The notes under the pieces: model-generated | Databases searched by the model: none | What the model saw: the letters and a program-made list of their open reading frames with translations, nothing else | Told to the model about the DNA's origin: nothing | Source: G038396625 sp038396625 | GTDB lineage: Bacteria; Bacillota; Clostridia; Peptostreptococcales; Thermotaleaceae | DNA: 64,000 bases | NCBI GenBank assembly: GCA_038396625.1 | Contig: CP121688.1 | Coordinates: forward strand, 1-64,000 | Reading direction: 5' to 3' | Program-made: the position numbers and the translations under genes | Shown: one piece after another, positions 49,584 to 57,108 of the stretch | Layout: each line of letters begins with the position of its first letter | How positions within the stretch are numbered: the stretch's first letter is position 1

Positions 49584-51044
49584 GTGGATGATTCCATCAT
49601 TTTAAATCAGCTAGTTCAACATGCAAAGCAAGAAAAGATATCATTTCATGTTCCAGGACACAAAAACGGAGAAATATATAAAAAATATAAAAATCAATAT
49701 TTTTCTAAGGACACTTTAACAAAGCTATTAACCTTAGATGTAACAGAGATACCAGGAACAGATAATCTGTATGCACCCAAAGAAATGATTGCTGAAGCCC
49801 AAAAAAGGGCGGCAAGATTTTATAAGGCAGACCATAGCTTTTTTTTGGTCAATGGTACATCGGCAGGAAATATTAGCGCTCTTATGACAGTAGCGAATCC
49901 TAATGACAAGGTGATTGTACCTAGGGATTGCCATAAATCTGTTATGCATGGATTGATAATAGGAGGTTTTATTCCCGTATATATTCAACCTGAGGTTAGT
50001 AAAGAAATGAATATTCCTATGGGTATAAAGCCAGAAACAGTGGAACAAGCCATTTTAGAAAATCCAGATGCTAAGGCAGTGGTATTAACGTATCCAAATT
50101 ATTATGGCATTTGTTCTGATATAGAAGCAATTGCTAAGATCGTACATAAGTATGAAAAGGTTTTGGTTGTAGATGAAGCCCATGGGGCACATTTTAATCT
50201 AAGTGATAGGCTGCCCATATCTGCTATTGAGGCAGGCGCAGATATTGTATCCCAAAGTACACATAAAACCCTTCCAGCTTTTACACAAAGTTCTATGCTT
50301 CATGTCAAATCCAAAAGCATTGATGTGGATCGCTTAAGGCAAATGTTAATGATGCATCAAAGCAGTAGTCCTTCTTATTTATTAATGGCATCTTTGGATG
50401 CAGCAAGAACTGTTGTTGAGCACGATGGATCAAAATGGATGAATCAATTACTAAAAAATATAGATGATTTTTATGATGCAATTTCCCAAACAGAAGGGAT
50501 CGGCTTTATCTACGAAGATATCATCGGGAAATATGGCGTCAAAAACCTAGATAGAACAAGATTGGTAATAAATATGGCATCCTTAGGGATCAGCGGCACT
50601 GCATTAGACCAAATATTAAGCGAAAAATATCATATACAAATGGAAATGTCAGATATGAATCATGTGGTGGCAGTAACGACGATTGGGAACAGCCAAAAGG
50701 ATTTTAATAGATTATTGAATGCCTTACAAGATATTAGAAAGAAAGAAAGGGGTACTGATAAAAAGATTACAGCACTGCCAATTGCATACGCTGTGCCCAA
50801 GGTAAACATTATCCCAAGAGATGCAGCATTTTCTAAAAAAACAGAGGTAAACTTTCTTTGTAGTGAGAATAAAATTAGTGGAGAGTACATTATCCCCTAT
50901 CCTCCAGGGATACCTCTTCTATGTCCTGGAGAAGAAATAACAGCAGAGCTGATAGAATATGTCAACAAACTGAAAGTAAGTGGTGTAAATATCATTGGCA
51001 TGAAGGATAATGAACTAAAGAGGATCAAAGTGATTCAAAAATAG
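49584..51044 (+). CDS. Orn/Lys/Arg decarboxylase family protein
   Basis: A 486-aa fold-type I PLP decarboxylase of the SpeA/YaaO-like Firmicutes group. It has HVPGHKNG near the N-terminus, DEAHGAHF for PLP ring binding, and the Schiff-base lysine in SQSTHKTLPAFTQSS. Family members make agmatine, cadaverine or putrescine; the substrate cannot be told from sequence. The GTG start at 49584 has AAGGAGGG upstream. A sigma-B-type promoter suggests induction by stress, where polyamine or acid-consuming decarboxylation would be useful. Confidence 0.9.
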   Translation: MDDSIILNQLVQHAKQEKISFHVPGHKNGEIYKKYKNQYFSKDTLTKLLTLDVTEIPGTDNLYAPKEMIAEAQKRAARFYKADHSFFLVNGTSAGNISALMTVANPNDKVIVPRDCHKSVMHGLIIGGFIPVYIQPEVSKEMNIPMGIKPETVEQAILENPDAKAVVLTYPNYYGICSDIEAIAKIVHKYEKVLVVDEAHGAHFNLSDRLPISAIEAGADIVSQSTHKTLPAFTQSSMLHVKSKSIDVDRLRQMLMMHQSSSPSYLLMASLDAARTVVEHDGSKWMNQLLKNIDDFYDAISQTEGIGFIYEDIIGKYGVKNLDRTRLVINMASLGISGTALDQILSEKYHIQMEMSDMNHVVAVTTIGNSQKDFNRLLNALQDIRKKERGTDKKITALPIAYAVPKVNIIPRDAAFSKKTEVNFLCSENKISGEYIIPYPPGIPLLCPGEEITAELIEYVNKLKVSGVNIIGMKDNELKRIKVIQK

Positions 51045-51084
51045 TTTTTTGTATGATTCGCATATAAATTTCATACAATAGCTA

Positions 51085-51113
51085 TTGAGTATTAGATTTT
51101 ATTGGTGTAAAAT
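51085..51113 (+). promoter_or_regulatory. Sigma-A promoter of a structured RNA
   Basis: TTGAGT (51085-51090), 17-bp spacer, TAAAAT (51108-51113). Confidence 0.7.
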
Positions 51114-51119
51114 GTAAGT

Positions 51120-51363
51120 AAGAAGTAAAAAAGGAGTTTGTTTTATGAACGAGGTTGTTCTTAACTAACAAATTGAATAGATGGTCTTAAGTGTATTCAA
51201 GAAACCTAAATCTATAGGTTTGTTTGTGGCGCTTTTAAGATCAAGTTATGTTAAGAACACGGATCGCCCATCTCATAAAATAAACACGACAGTATGTCCT
51301 TTTGGCTTAGGATGATATGAGGATAAATGAGCTTTGAAATACCGTGCTGTGCACGGTATTTTT
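51120..51363 (+). ncRNA. Structured noncoding RNA with a predicted pseudoknot
   Basis: About 245 nt with its own promoter and terminator, in the 585-nt gap before the MutS2-like gene. Helix A is GTTCTTAAC (51157-51165) with GTTAAGAAC (51250-51258). Helix B is AGATGG (51179-51184) with CCATCT (51268-51273), interleaved with A and so a pseudoknot. Helix C is TCTTAA with TTAAGA (51235-51240), and the hairpin AAACCTA/TAGGTTT is at 51202-51221. The terminator is AATACCGTG / CACGGTATT with a T run. A 7-codon frame with a Shine-Dalgarno (51145-51168) overlaps helix A. I cannot assign a class; the clostridial raiA-type RNAs are one to test. Confidence 0.6.
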
Positions 51364-51446
51364 ATGCCCCAAATTTAGTTATATCCTTATAGGAGCATAT
51401 TGTATAAATTTTTAGGAGTATTTTTGATATAGAAAAAATGATTGAG

Positions 51447-51484
51447 GCTGTAGGTGAAACTGTGTTCACCTATGGCTTTTTTTT
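51447..51484 (+). terminator. Second terminator upstream of the MutS2-like gene
   Basis: TAGGTGAA / TTCACCTA stem extended by GC pairs, followed by eight T, about 20 nt before a strong Shine-Dalgarno. It may be an attenuator or the end of an upstream transcript. Confidence 0.75.
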
Positions 51485-51502
51485 ATTTTAGGAGGGGTGA
51501 TT

Positions 51503-51664
51503 ATGTTACTGGTAAAAAGTTTACATCAAAACTGTAATAAAAATCTGAGAAGAGCAATGGGTTTGGAAAACGATAGATTGATTATTTTTAAAAAGATTAG
51601 TTGCCAAAAAAAGAATGGAGGAAATAAAATTGAACAAACAAACAATGGAAATATTAGAATATAA
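51503..51664 (+). CDS. Possible 53-aa leader peptide overlapping the MutS2-like gene
   Basis: An ATG with a strong Shine-Dalgarno GGAGGGG (51491-51497) opens a 53-codon frame, MLLVKSLHQNCNKNLRRAMG onward, with no recognised domain. It overlaps the start of the MutS2-like gene in another frame by about 35 bp. The good ribosome site suggests real translation, perhaps coupling to the next gene. It could equally be a decayed gene start. Confidence 0.3.
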   Translation: MLLVKSLHQNCNKNLRRAMGLENDRLIIFKKISCQKKNGGNKIEQTNNGNIRI

Positions 51665-53591
51665 CAAAATCAAGGGACACTTAAGAACATTTGCATTATC
51701 TGAAATGGCTAAGGAAATCATCGATCAGCTACAGCCTTCTGTGGATATAACACTCATAGAAAGATATTTACTGGAAACAACGGAAGCAAGAGCCATTGTC
51801 AATATAAGTGCCAGTATTCCCATTCATAGCTTACAGGGCATGAAAAGATTGAAATCTAATCTTGAAAAGGGGGTAGTATTATCTCCAGGAGAATTTGAGG
51901 TTTTATATAGTTTCATTTATGAAGGGAAAAAATTGAAAAAATTCATGGAAAGTAAAGCGTATATAGCACCCAATATCACCGGCTATGCCAAATCTATATA
52001 TACATTAGATGCGCTCACAGATGAGATAGAAAAATGTATTGTTCGAGGCAGAGTGGATGATAGAGCTAGTACTTCACTTGCAAAAATCAGAAAGAGGATA
52101 CACATCGTAGAAGAAAGAATAAAAAACAGATTAGATGTGTACCTAAGAAATAGCCAGTATAGGGAATATATGCAGGATAGTATTGTAAGCCAAAGAGATG
52201 GAAGATACGTGATACCCGTAAAAAGTCAACACAAAAAGAGTATCGAAGGAAATACGTTGGATACTTCCAGTAGTGGCTCTACAGTTTTTATTGAACCAGT
52301 GGAGATTAAGAAACTACAGGATGATGTAAATCAATTAAAACATCAAGAGGAGGAGGAAGTATATAAAATACTATCTACCCTTACAGCATTGGCTTTTCAA
52401 TATAACCGAGAGATATCGATTAATATGGAAACCATGGTACATTATGACTTCTTGTTTGCTAAAGGGAAATACAGCAAATCAATAGAGGGTACAAAGGCAG
52501 GGCTTAATACAAACAATTATATAAAAATCAATAAGGGGAGACACCCACTGCTAGGAAGTATTGCAGTGCCCCTTGATTTTGAAATTGGAGACAGCTATAG
52601 AAGCTTTGTAATCACAGGGCCCAATACAGGAGGAAAAACAGTTGTTTTAAAAACGGTAGGTCTTTTAACGATGATGATCCAATCGGGGCTTCATGTTCCT
52701 GTAGGGGAAGGAAGTCATTTTGCAGTCTTCTTAAATATCATGGGAGATATAGGAGATGGACAGAGCATAGAACAAAACTTAAGCACCTTTTCATCACATA
52801 TAAAAAATATTGTTAGTATCCTTGCATGTGCAGACCAAAAAACCATGGTTTTATTAGATGAAATTGGTGCAGGAACAGACCCGGGAGAAGGAATGGGCAT
52901 AGGCATTGCGGTTTTAGAGGAGCTTTATAAAAAGGGTGCTACGATAGTTGCTACAACCCATTACAGTGAAATTAAGGATTTTGCTCAAAAACATGAAGGT
53001 TTTATAAATGGATGTATGGATTTTGATCTAAAAACGTTGAAGCCTTTGTATCGACTAAGAATAGGAAAATCAGGGGAGAGCAATGCTTTTTTCATTGCTT
53101 TGAGATTGGGAATGGAGACAGCCTTAATTGAAAGAGCCCATGTAATAACTTATAAGGAAAGCAAGAAATATAAAGCCTATAAAATGGAGAAAATATTAAC
53201 TCTTGATCAAACCATCGTCCAAGACTATAATCAGCAAATTGAAAAACAAAACAAAGCAGAAGAGAGAAACATTATAAAACAAAAACAGACAGCAAAGCCC
53301 AAATTTCAAATAGGGGATTGTGTTTATATAAGTATGATGAATAAAACAGGAATTGTTTGTGAACAGGAAAATAATAGAGGAGAAGTTGGGGTCATGGTAA
53401 TGAAGAAAAAGCTAAAGATTAATCAAAAGAGGCTTTCTATTTATATTGAAGGAAAAGAGCTATACCCAGAAAACTATGACCTAGATATTATCTTAGAAAG
53501 TAAAGATATACGAAAAAAGAAAAAGATTATGGGCAGAAAATATGTACCAGGTATGAAGATAGAGGAAAGAGAAGATGATGTAAATAGATAG
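51630..53591 (+). CDS. MutS2-like ATPase lacking the Smr nuclease domain
   Basis: A 653-aa MutS-family ATPase starting at TTG (51630) with GGAGG 8 nt upstream, giving MNKQTMEILEYNKI, the typical MutS2 start. Core and clamp helices precede the ATPase with Walker A GPNTGGKT and LLDEIGAGTDPGEG. MutS2 proteins are normally about 780 aa, with a C-terminal Smr endonuclease domain containing HG-x-LRG-type motifs. Here the sequence ends after a KOW-like segment (FQIGDCVYISMMNKTGIV) and a basic tail, so Smr is missing. A role in ribosome rescue or recombination control is possible; this is likely a paralogue. Confidence 0.85.
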   Translation: MNKQTMEILEYNKIKGHLRTFALSEMAKEIIDQLQPSVDITLIERYLLETTEARAIVNISASIPIHSLQGMKRLKSNLEKGVVLSPGEFEVLYSFIYEGKKLKKFMESKAYIAPNITGYAKSIYTLDALTDEIEKCIVRGRVDDRASTSLAKIRKRIHIVEERIKNRLDVYLRNSQYREYMQDSIVSQRDGRYVIPVKSQHKKSIEGNTLDTSSSGSTVFIEPVEIKKLQDDVNQLKHQEEEEVYKILSTLTALAFQYNREISINMETMVHYDFLFAKGKYSKSIEGTKAGLNTNNYIKINKGRHPLLGSIAVPLDFEIGDSYRSFVITGPNTGGKTVVLKTVGLLTMMIQSGLHVPVGEGSHFAVFLNIMGDIGDGQSIEQNLSTFSSHIKNIVSILACADQKTMVLLDEIGAGTDPGEGMGIGIAVLEELYKKGATIVATTHYSEIKDFAQKHEGFINGCMDFDLKTLKPLYRLRIGKSGESNAFFIALRLGMETALIERAHVITYKESKKYKAYKMEKILTLDQTIVQDYNQQIEKQNKAEERNIIKQKQTAKPKFQIGDCVYISMMNKTGIVCEQENNRGEVGVMVMKKKLKINQKRLSIYIEGKELYPENYDLDIILESKDIRKKKKIMGRKYVPGMKIEEREDDVNR

Positions 53592-53681
53592 GACAGAAAT
53601 GAAAAACCCCATAGCCTTATGGATGAAAATGATTTATCATAAAATAAAGAAAGCCAATACACATAAAGGAGGAAAATGGTT

Positions 53682-54185
53682 GTGGCTATAAGGGATATCT
53701 TATTGTTGGGGCAAGAAAGTTTATATGAATGTTCTAAAGACATCACCAAAGAAGAGATAGAAAGAGCTGAAAAAATAGCGGAAGATTTACAGGATACAAT
53801 GATGAATTTTAGGAAAAAATATGGTTTTGGCAGAGCCATCGCAGCACCTCAAATAGGTGCGTTCTATCGAATCATCTATATGAATGTCAATAATCAAGCA
53901 ACAGTTTTTATCAATCCTAAACTTGAGTTTGTTGGAGATGAAAGATTTGAAATATGGGATGACTGTATGAGCTTTCCAGGGCTAGAGGTAAAATTGTATC
54001 GATGTAAAAAGTGTAGGATATCTTATAAGGATTTAGCATGGAAGGATTGTGTAATAGAGTTTGCAGGAGATTTGGCAGAGCTGATACAGCATGAATATGA
54101 TCATCTAGACGGAATATTGGCCGTACAAAGGGCGATAGATCAGAAATCCTTTAGAATAAATAAAAATAAGGCAGGTTGTTATTAA
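53682..54185 (+). CDS. def: Peptide deformylase
   Basis: Removes the N-formyl group from nascent proteins using a metal ion. Motifs: AIAAPQIG (motif 1, usually GLAAPQIG), DDCMSFPG (motif 2, usually EGCLS) with the metal cysteine, and QHEYDHLDG (motif 3) with two histidines and the catalytic Glu. Deviations in motifs 1 and 2 suggest a secondary, divergent deformylase. GTG at 53682 is chosen because AGGAGG is 9 nt upstream and the product then starts MAIRDI, as in homologues; an ATG at 53676 is only 3 nt from that site. Confidence 0.88.
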   Translation: MAIRDILLLGQESLYECSKDITKEEIERAEKIAEDLQDTMMNFRKKYGFGRAIAAPQIGAFYRIIYMNVNNQATVFINPKLEFVGDERFEIWDDCMSFPGLEVKLYRCKKCRISYKDLAWKDCVIEFAGDLAELIQHEYDHLDGILAVQRAIDQKSFRINKNKAGCY

Positions 54186-54227
54186 TCGAATTGGATAGAG
54201 TAGAGATCTTATGATTGATAAGCGTAT

Positions 54228-54266
54228 AAAACGCCACAGAGAAGTATCTTTTGTGGTGTTTTTTTA
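54228..54266 (+). terminator. Terminator after peptide deformylase
   Basis: ACGCCACA / TGTGGTGT stem with one G-T pair, followed by a run of T. Confidence 0.8.
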
Positions 54267-54352
54267 TTTTTTGTTAAGGCAATCTGAGAAAGATGAAAAT
54301 GTTTGAGTAGAAAAGATCGATGAGAAACAGAGGTTGATGATAGCGTGCGTTT

Positions 54353-54368
54353 TGGAATATATTTTGCA
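54353..54368 (+). promoter_or_regulatory. Possible sigma-54 promoter of the SDR gene
   Basis: TGG at -24 and TTGCA at -12 with the required 12-nt GG-to-GC phase. The -24 box lacks the CAC extension, and no copy of the 13-bp activator site is seen upstream, so this is weaker than the two sites further on. Confidence 0.4.
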
Positions 54369-54405
54369 TTAATTGTAATTTATTTGAAGAAAGGAAGGAA
54401 TGGAC

Positions 54406-55212
54406 ATGTTAAATTTTTTAGGGCAGGTGGTAGTGGTAACGGGAGCAGCTGGGGGTATGGGTAAAGGTGTTGCTAAGATATTAGGAAAACAAGGTGCTAC
54501 AGTATGTATGCTAGATATTGATGAAAGCGTACTTAACACTGCAATGCAATTTTTTCAAGAAGGATATAGGACATTTGGATATATATGTGATGTAACAAAT
54601 ACGGAGAATGTAAAAGAAATATTTACACAAATTGTAAAAGAATATGGTACAATTCATAAATTAGCAAACGTTGCAGGTGTTTCGGCGAATATTGAATTCT
54701 TATCTGAAGATGCTGATAAAGTAAAAGATGCAATATTAAATGTAAATTTTAATGGTGTGTGGAATACTTGTAGAGCTGCTATTCCATACATGCTACAAAA
54801 TGGAAAAGGTAGTATTGTAAATTATTCATCAGTAACAGGAAATATCGTTTCTGATGGTGGAATGAGTGCCTATTCAGCTTCTAAAGCAGCTGTTGCTGGT
54901 CTTACAAAAGCATTAGCAATGGAGTTTGCAGATAAAAATATTCGTGTGAATGCCATTCTACCAGGTTATGTTTGGACTGAAATGTTATCTAAATATAATC
55001 CTGAAAATCCTCAGGTAGTCATAGATAAATTTTCAAAGGGTATCCCTCTGGGACGATTAGGAACAGTTGAAGAAGCTGGGAATGTTACAGCATTTCTATT
55101 GGCTGATGAATCAGGATATATTACAGGACATGATCTCGTACTAGATGGTGCTGCAACTTTAGTTGAAACAAAGGAAATCATAAAAAAAGGTCCAAAGAAA
55201 TTGTATAAGTAA
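54406..55212 (+). CDS. Short-chain dehydrogenase/reductase
   Basis: A 268-aa classical SDR with the cofactor motif TGAAGGMGKG near residue 12, NVAG near 90, and the catalytic Ser (NYSSVTG) and YSASK motif with Tyr and Lys. Asp in MLDID after the second strand suggests NAD preference. The fold is of the 3-oxoacyl reductase/glucose dehydrogenase type, but the substrate is not identifiable. GGAAGG lies 7 nt upstream of the ATG at 54406; an ATG at 54400 overlaps that site. It may belong to the nearby sigma-54-controlled cluster. Confidence 0.88.
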   Translation: MLNFLGQVVVVTGAAGGMGKGVAKILGKQGATVCMLDIDESVLNTAMQFFQEGYRTFGYICDVTNTENVKEIFTQIVKEYGTIHKLANVAGVSANIEFLSEDADKVKDAILNVNFNGVWNTCRAAIPYMLQNGKGSIVNYSSVTGNIVSDGGMSAYSASKAAVAGLTKALAMEFADKNIRVNAILPGYVWTEMLSKYNPENPQVVIDKFSKGIPLGRLGTVEEAGNVTAFLLADESGYITGHDLVLDGAATLVETKEIIKKGPKKLYK

Positions 55213-55297
55213 TATAATGTTAAAACTTTAAAACCATCAAGTCTTGTGTGAAGTAGTAAAGGAAATGTGAGGAAATTTAGGATTAAGTGAAGATAAC

Positions 55298-55350
55298 AAC
55301 TCCTTTCTAGAAACAGTGAATTGTCTCATTCAAACTAGAAAGGAGTTTTT
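55298..55350 (+). terminator. Terminator after the SDR gene
   Basis: A perfect 13-bp stem AACTCCTTTCTAG with its complement at 55335-55347, ending in T5. The rest of the 576-nt gap to the next gene holds the activator site and sigma-54 promoter listed next; no gene is seen. Confidence 0.82.
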
Positions 55351-55470
55351 CTATGTACATGAATTTTTTTAAAGTATTACAATGACAAAGGCTGTGGTTA
55401 ACGGAGCTAGTGTAATAAGTTAAATGGGTTTGATGCAGATATAATCTATATCAATATATGATGAAAATAT

Positions 55471-55483
55471 GACTCGTTAAGTC
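55471..55483 (+). promoter_or_regulatory. Putative activator binding site (13-bp motif, copy 1)
   Basis: GACTCGTTAAGTC, of the form GACT-N5-AGTC, about 255 bp upstream of the sigma-54 promoter of the Zn dehydrogenase gene. Its exact reverse complement occurs at 60328-60340 upstream of the other sigma-54 promoter. Two identical copies beside two -24/-12 promoters and one sigma-54 activator gene suggest an enhancer site. Confidence 0.6.
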
Positions 55484-55738
55484 AGAAACGATTTGAGGAT
55501 TATAGGCTTTATGGATATGAAATTGAGTCGAAAAAGACTTGTAAATAATAGGCGGGCATATTTTCAATAGATGATTAAGACATTAAATTGTTCAATCATA
55601 AGATGGGGATTGTTTATTTATTTGATCTGACCTTTAGTAAAAGCCAATATTATCGTTATGTTTTTTATGACTGGTACTACATCTGTATATTTTTTATACC
55701 CCATAAATTTGTTTGAATATTAAAATTATTATATTTAT

Positions 55739-55754
55739 TGGTACAATAATTGCT
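55739..55754 (+). promoter_or_regulatory. Sigma-54 promoter of the Zn-dependent dehydrogenase
   Basis: TGGTAC, 5 bp, TTGCT: the -24 GG (55740-55741) and -12 GC (55752-55753) are in the strict 12-nt phase of sigma-54 promoters, and the match to TGGCAC-N5-TTGCW has one mismatch. The gene starts about 35 bp downstream. Confidence 0.75.
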
Positions 55755-55788
55755 TATATGTAGTTCATAAAATTAGGAGGTGTACCAG

Positions 55789-56808
55789 ATGATAGCCATA
55801 GTAAAAGAAAAAAAAGGACCTGGTTTTGCAATAAAAGAGGTTAACAAACCAGTAATTAAAGAAGACGAAGTATTAATAAAAGTTATTTCTGTAGGAATAT
55901 GTGGTTCAGATATTCCTATTCTTGGAGGAACAAGAGATGTTCCTTTTCCAATGATACCAGGACATGAATTTGCAGGAGATATAGCAGAGGTGGGGAGCAA
56001 GGTAAATAACTTTAAAGTTGGAGATAGAGTAACTGCAGCCCTTGTCATTGGATGTGGGAACTGTAAGTTTTGTGTAGATGGAAAAGAATCTTTATGCGAG
56101 GAACTCATAGAAACTGGAATACATGTAGACGGGGCATTTGCAGAGTATGTAGCAGTTCCAGCAAAAACAGTATTCAAATTAAGTGATTCGATGACTTATG
56201 ACCAGGGAGCATCTATAGATCCTATCGCATCAGCTTACAGGACAGTAAAAAAAGCGAATCTTGGAAGTAAGGATGTAGTGGTTATATATGGACCTGGCCC
56301 CATAGGGCTTTACGCGATTCAAACCGCTAAGGTACAAGGGCCAAAAACAATTATTAATATTGGCGTAAAGGGTGATGAAAAGAGATTAGCAATAGCAAAA
56401 GAAATAGGTGCTGATTATGTTATTAATGCAAGTGAAGAGAATGTTGTAGAACGAATTAGAGAGATTACAAATGGTGAAATGGTAGATGTAGTATTAGATG
56501 CTACTGGTCATCCAAGTATCGTAGATCCTGCAATTGAAATGCTTAAGAAAGGTGGAACGCTTGCAATAACAGGGATATTCCACAAGCCAGTTCAAGTTAA
56601 TCTTGGGAAAGTAGTAAGAAGTGAATTAAATATATTTGGCACAATTTGTTACACCAGAAATGAGTATAAAGAGTGTATCGATTTAGTAGAGCGTGGAAGG
56701 GTAGTAGTTGAACCACTAATTTCTCACTACTTTGATTTAAGAGATATGGATAAAGCCTGGGATGTAATACAAAAAAGAGAATCAATCAAAATTATATTAA
56801 AACCATAA
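55789..56808 (+). CDS. Zn-dependent medium-chain alcohol dehydrogenase family protein
   Basis: A 339-aa MDR oxidoreductase. The catalytic-zinc motif is GICGSDIPI with GHEFAGD; the structural-zinc cysteine cluster is CGNCKFCVDGKESLC; and the Rossmann motif is GPGPIGLYAIQTAK. The pattern resembles threonine, sorbitol or galactitol-phosphate dehydrogenases; the substrate is unknown. AGGAGG lies 8 nt upstream of the ATG at 55789. It has a sigma-54 promoter and an upstream 13-bp site shared with the gcvPA-like gene, linking both to the same activator. Confidence 0.9.
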   Translation: MIAIVKEKKGPGFAIKEVNKPVIKEDEVLIKVISVGICGSDIPILGGTRDVPFPMIPGHEFAGDIAEVGSKVNNFKVGDRVTAALVIGCGNCKFCVDGKESLCEELIETGIHVDGAFAEYVAVPAKTVFKLSDSMTYDQGASIDPIASAYRTVKKANLGSKDVVVIYGPGPIGLYAIQTAKVQGPKTIINIGVKGDEKRLAIAKEIGADYVINASEENVVERIREITNGEMVDVVLDATGHPSIVDPAIEMLKKGGTLAITGIFHKPVQVNLGKVVRSELNIFGTICYTRNEYKECIDLVERGRVVVEPLISHYFDLRDMDKAWDVIQKRESIKIILKP

Positions 56809-56836
56809 TAACCCATGATGATTTCTGAAAGAAAGA

Positions 56837-56918
56837 AGAAATGCAGTAGAAAAAAGTGCCAGTCTTGTACATCTTTATCTATCTGACCATTGTATAAGGA
56901 AGGCACTAAAGCATTTCT
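56837..56918 (+). other. Long imperfect hairpin between the dehydrogenase and YjiH genes
   Basis: Three nested pairings: AGAAATGC/GCATTTCT, GTGCC/GGCAC and TTGTAC/GTATAA. There is no T tract, so it is not a clear terminator. A further small hairpin TAATGTC/GACATTA lies at 56948-56968. The 300-nt gap holds no gene and no good promoter, so the membrane protein gene downstream may be read from the sigma-54 promoter, with these hairpins as processing or stability elements. Confidence 0.35.
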
Positions 56919-57108
56919 AATAATTTAAATATTTCAGGAAAACGTTTTAATGTCGAAAATTGACATTAGAAGGGAGGAAATATATGATTGTTTAAAAAAA
57001 GATAAAATCATTATTAAGTATGAATGAAATGAGTTATTGCAGTATGACTTAAGGCAGGTAAAAAGTGTTTAAAATGGATCAATAACCACAATATAAGGGG
57101 GTTTTAGA

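Noticed and set aside
54353..54368. SDR gene as a firm member of the sigma-54 regulon
   Set aside because: The -24 box is weak and the 13-bp site is missing upstream, and terminators flank the gene, so membership is left as a possibility only.
56985..57000. ATG with a strong AGGGAGG site after the Zn dehydrogenase gene
   Set aside because: The frame is only three codons long (ATG ATT GTT TAA); at most a remnant or a fortuitous site.
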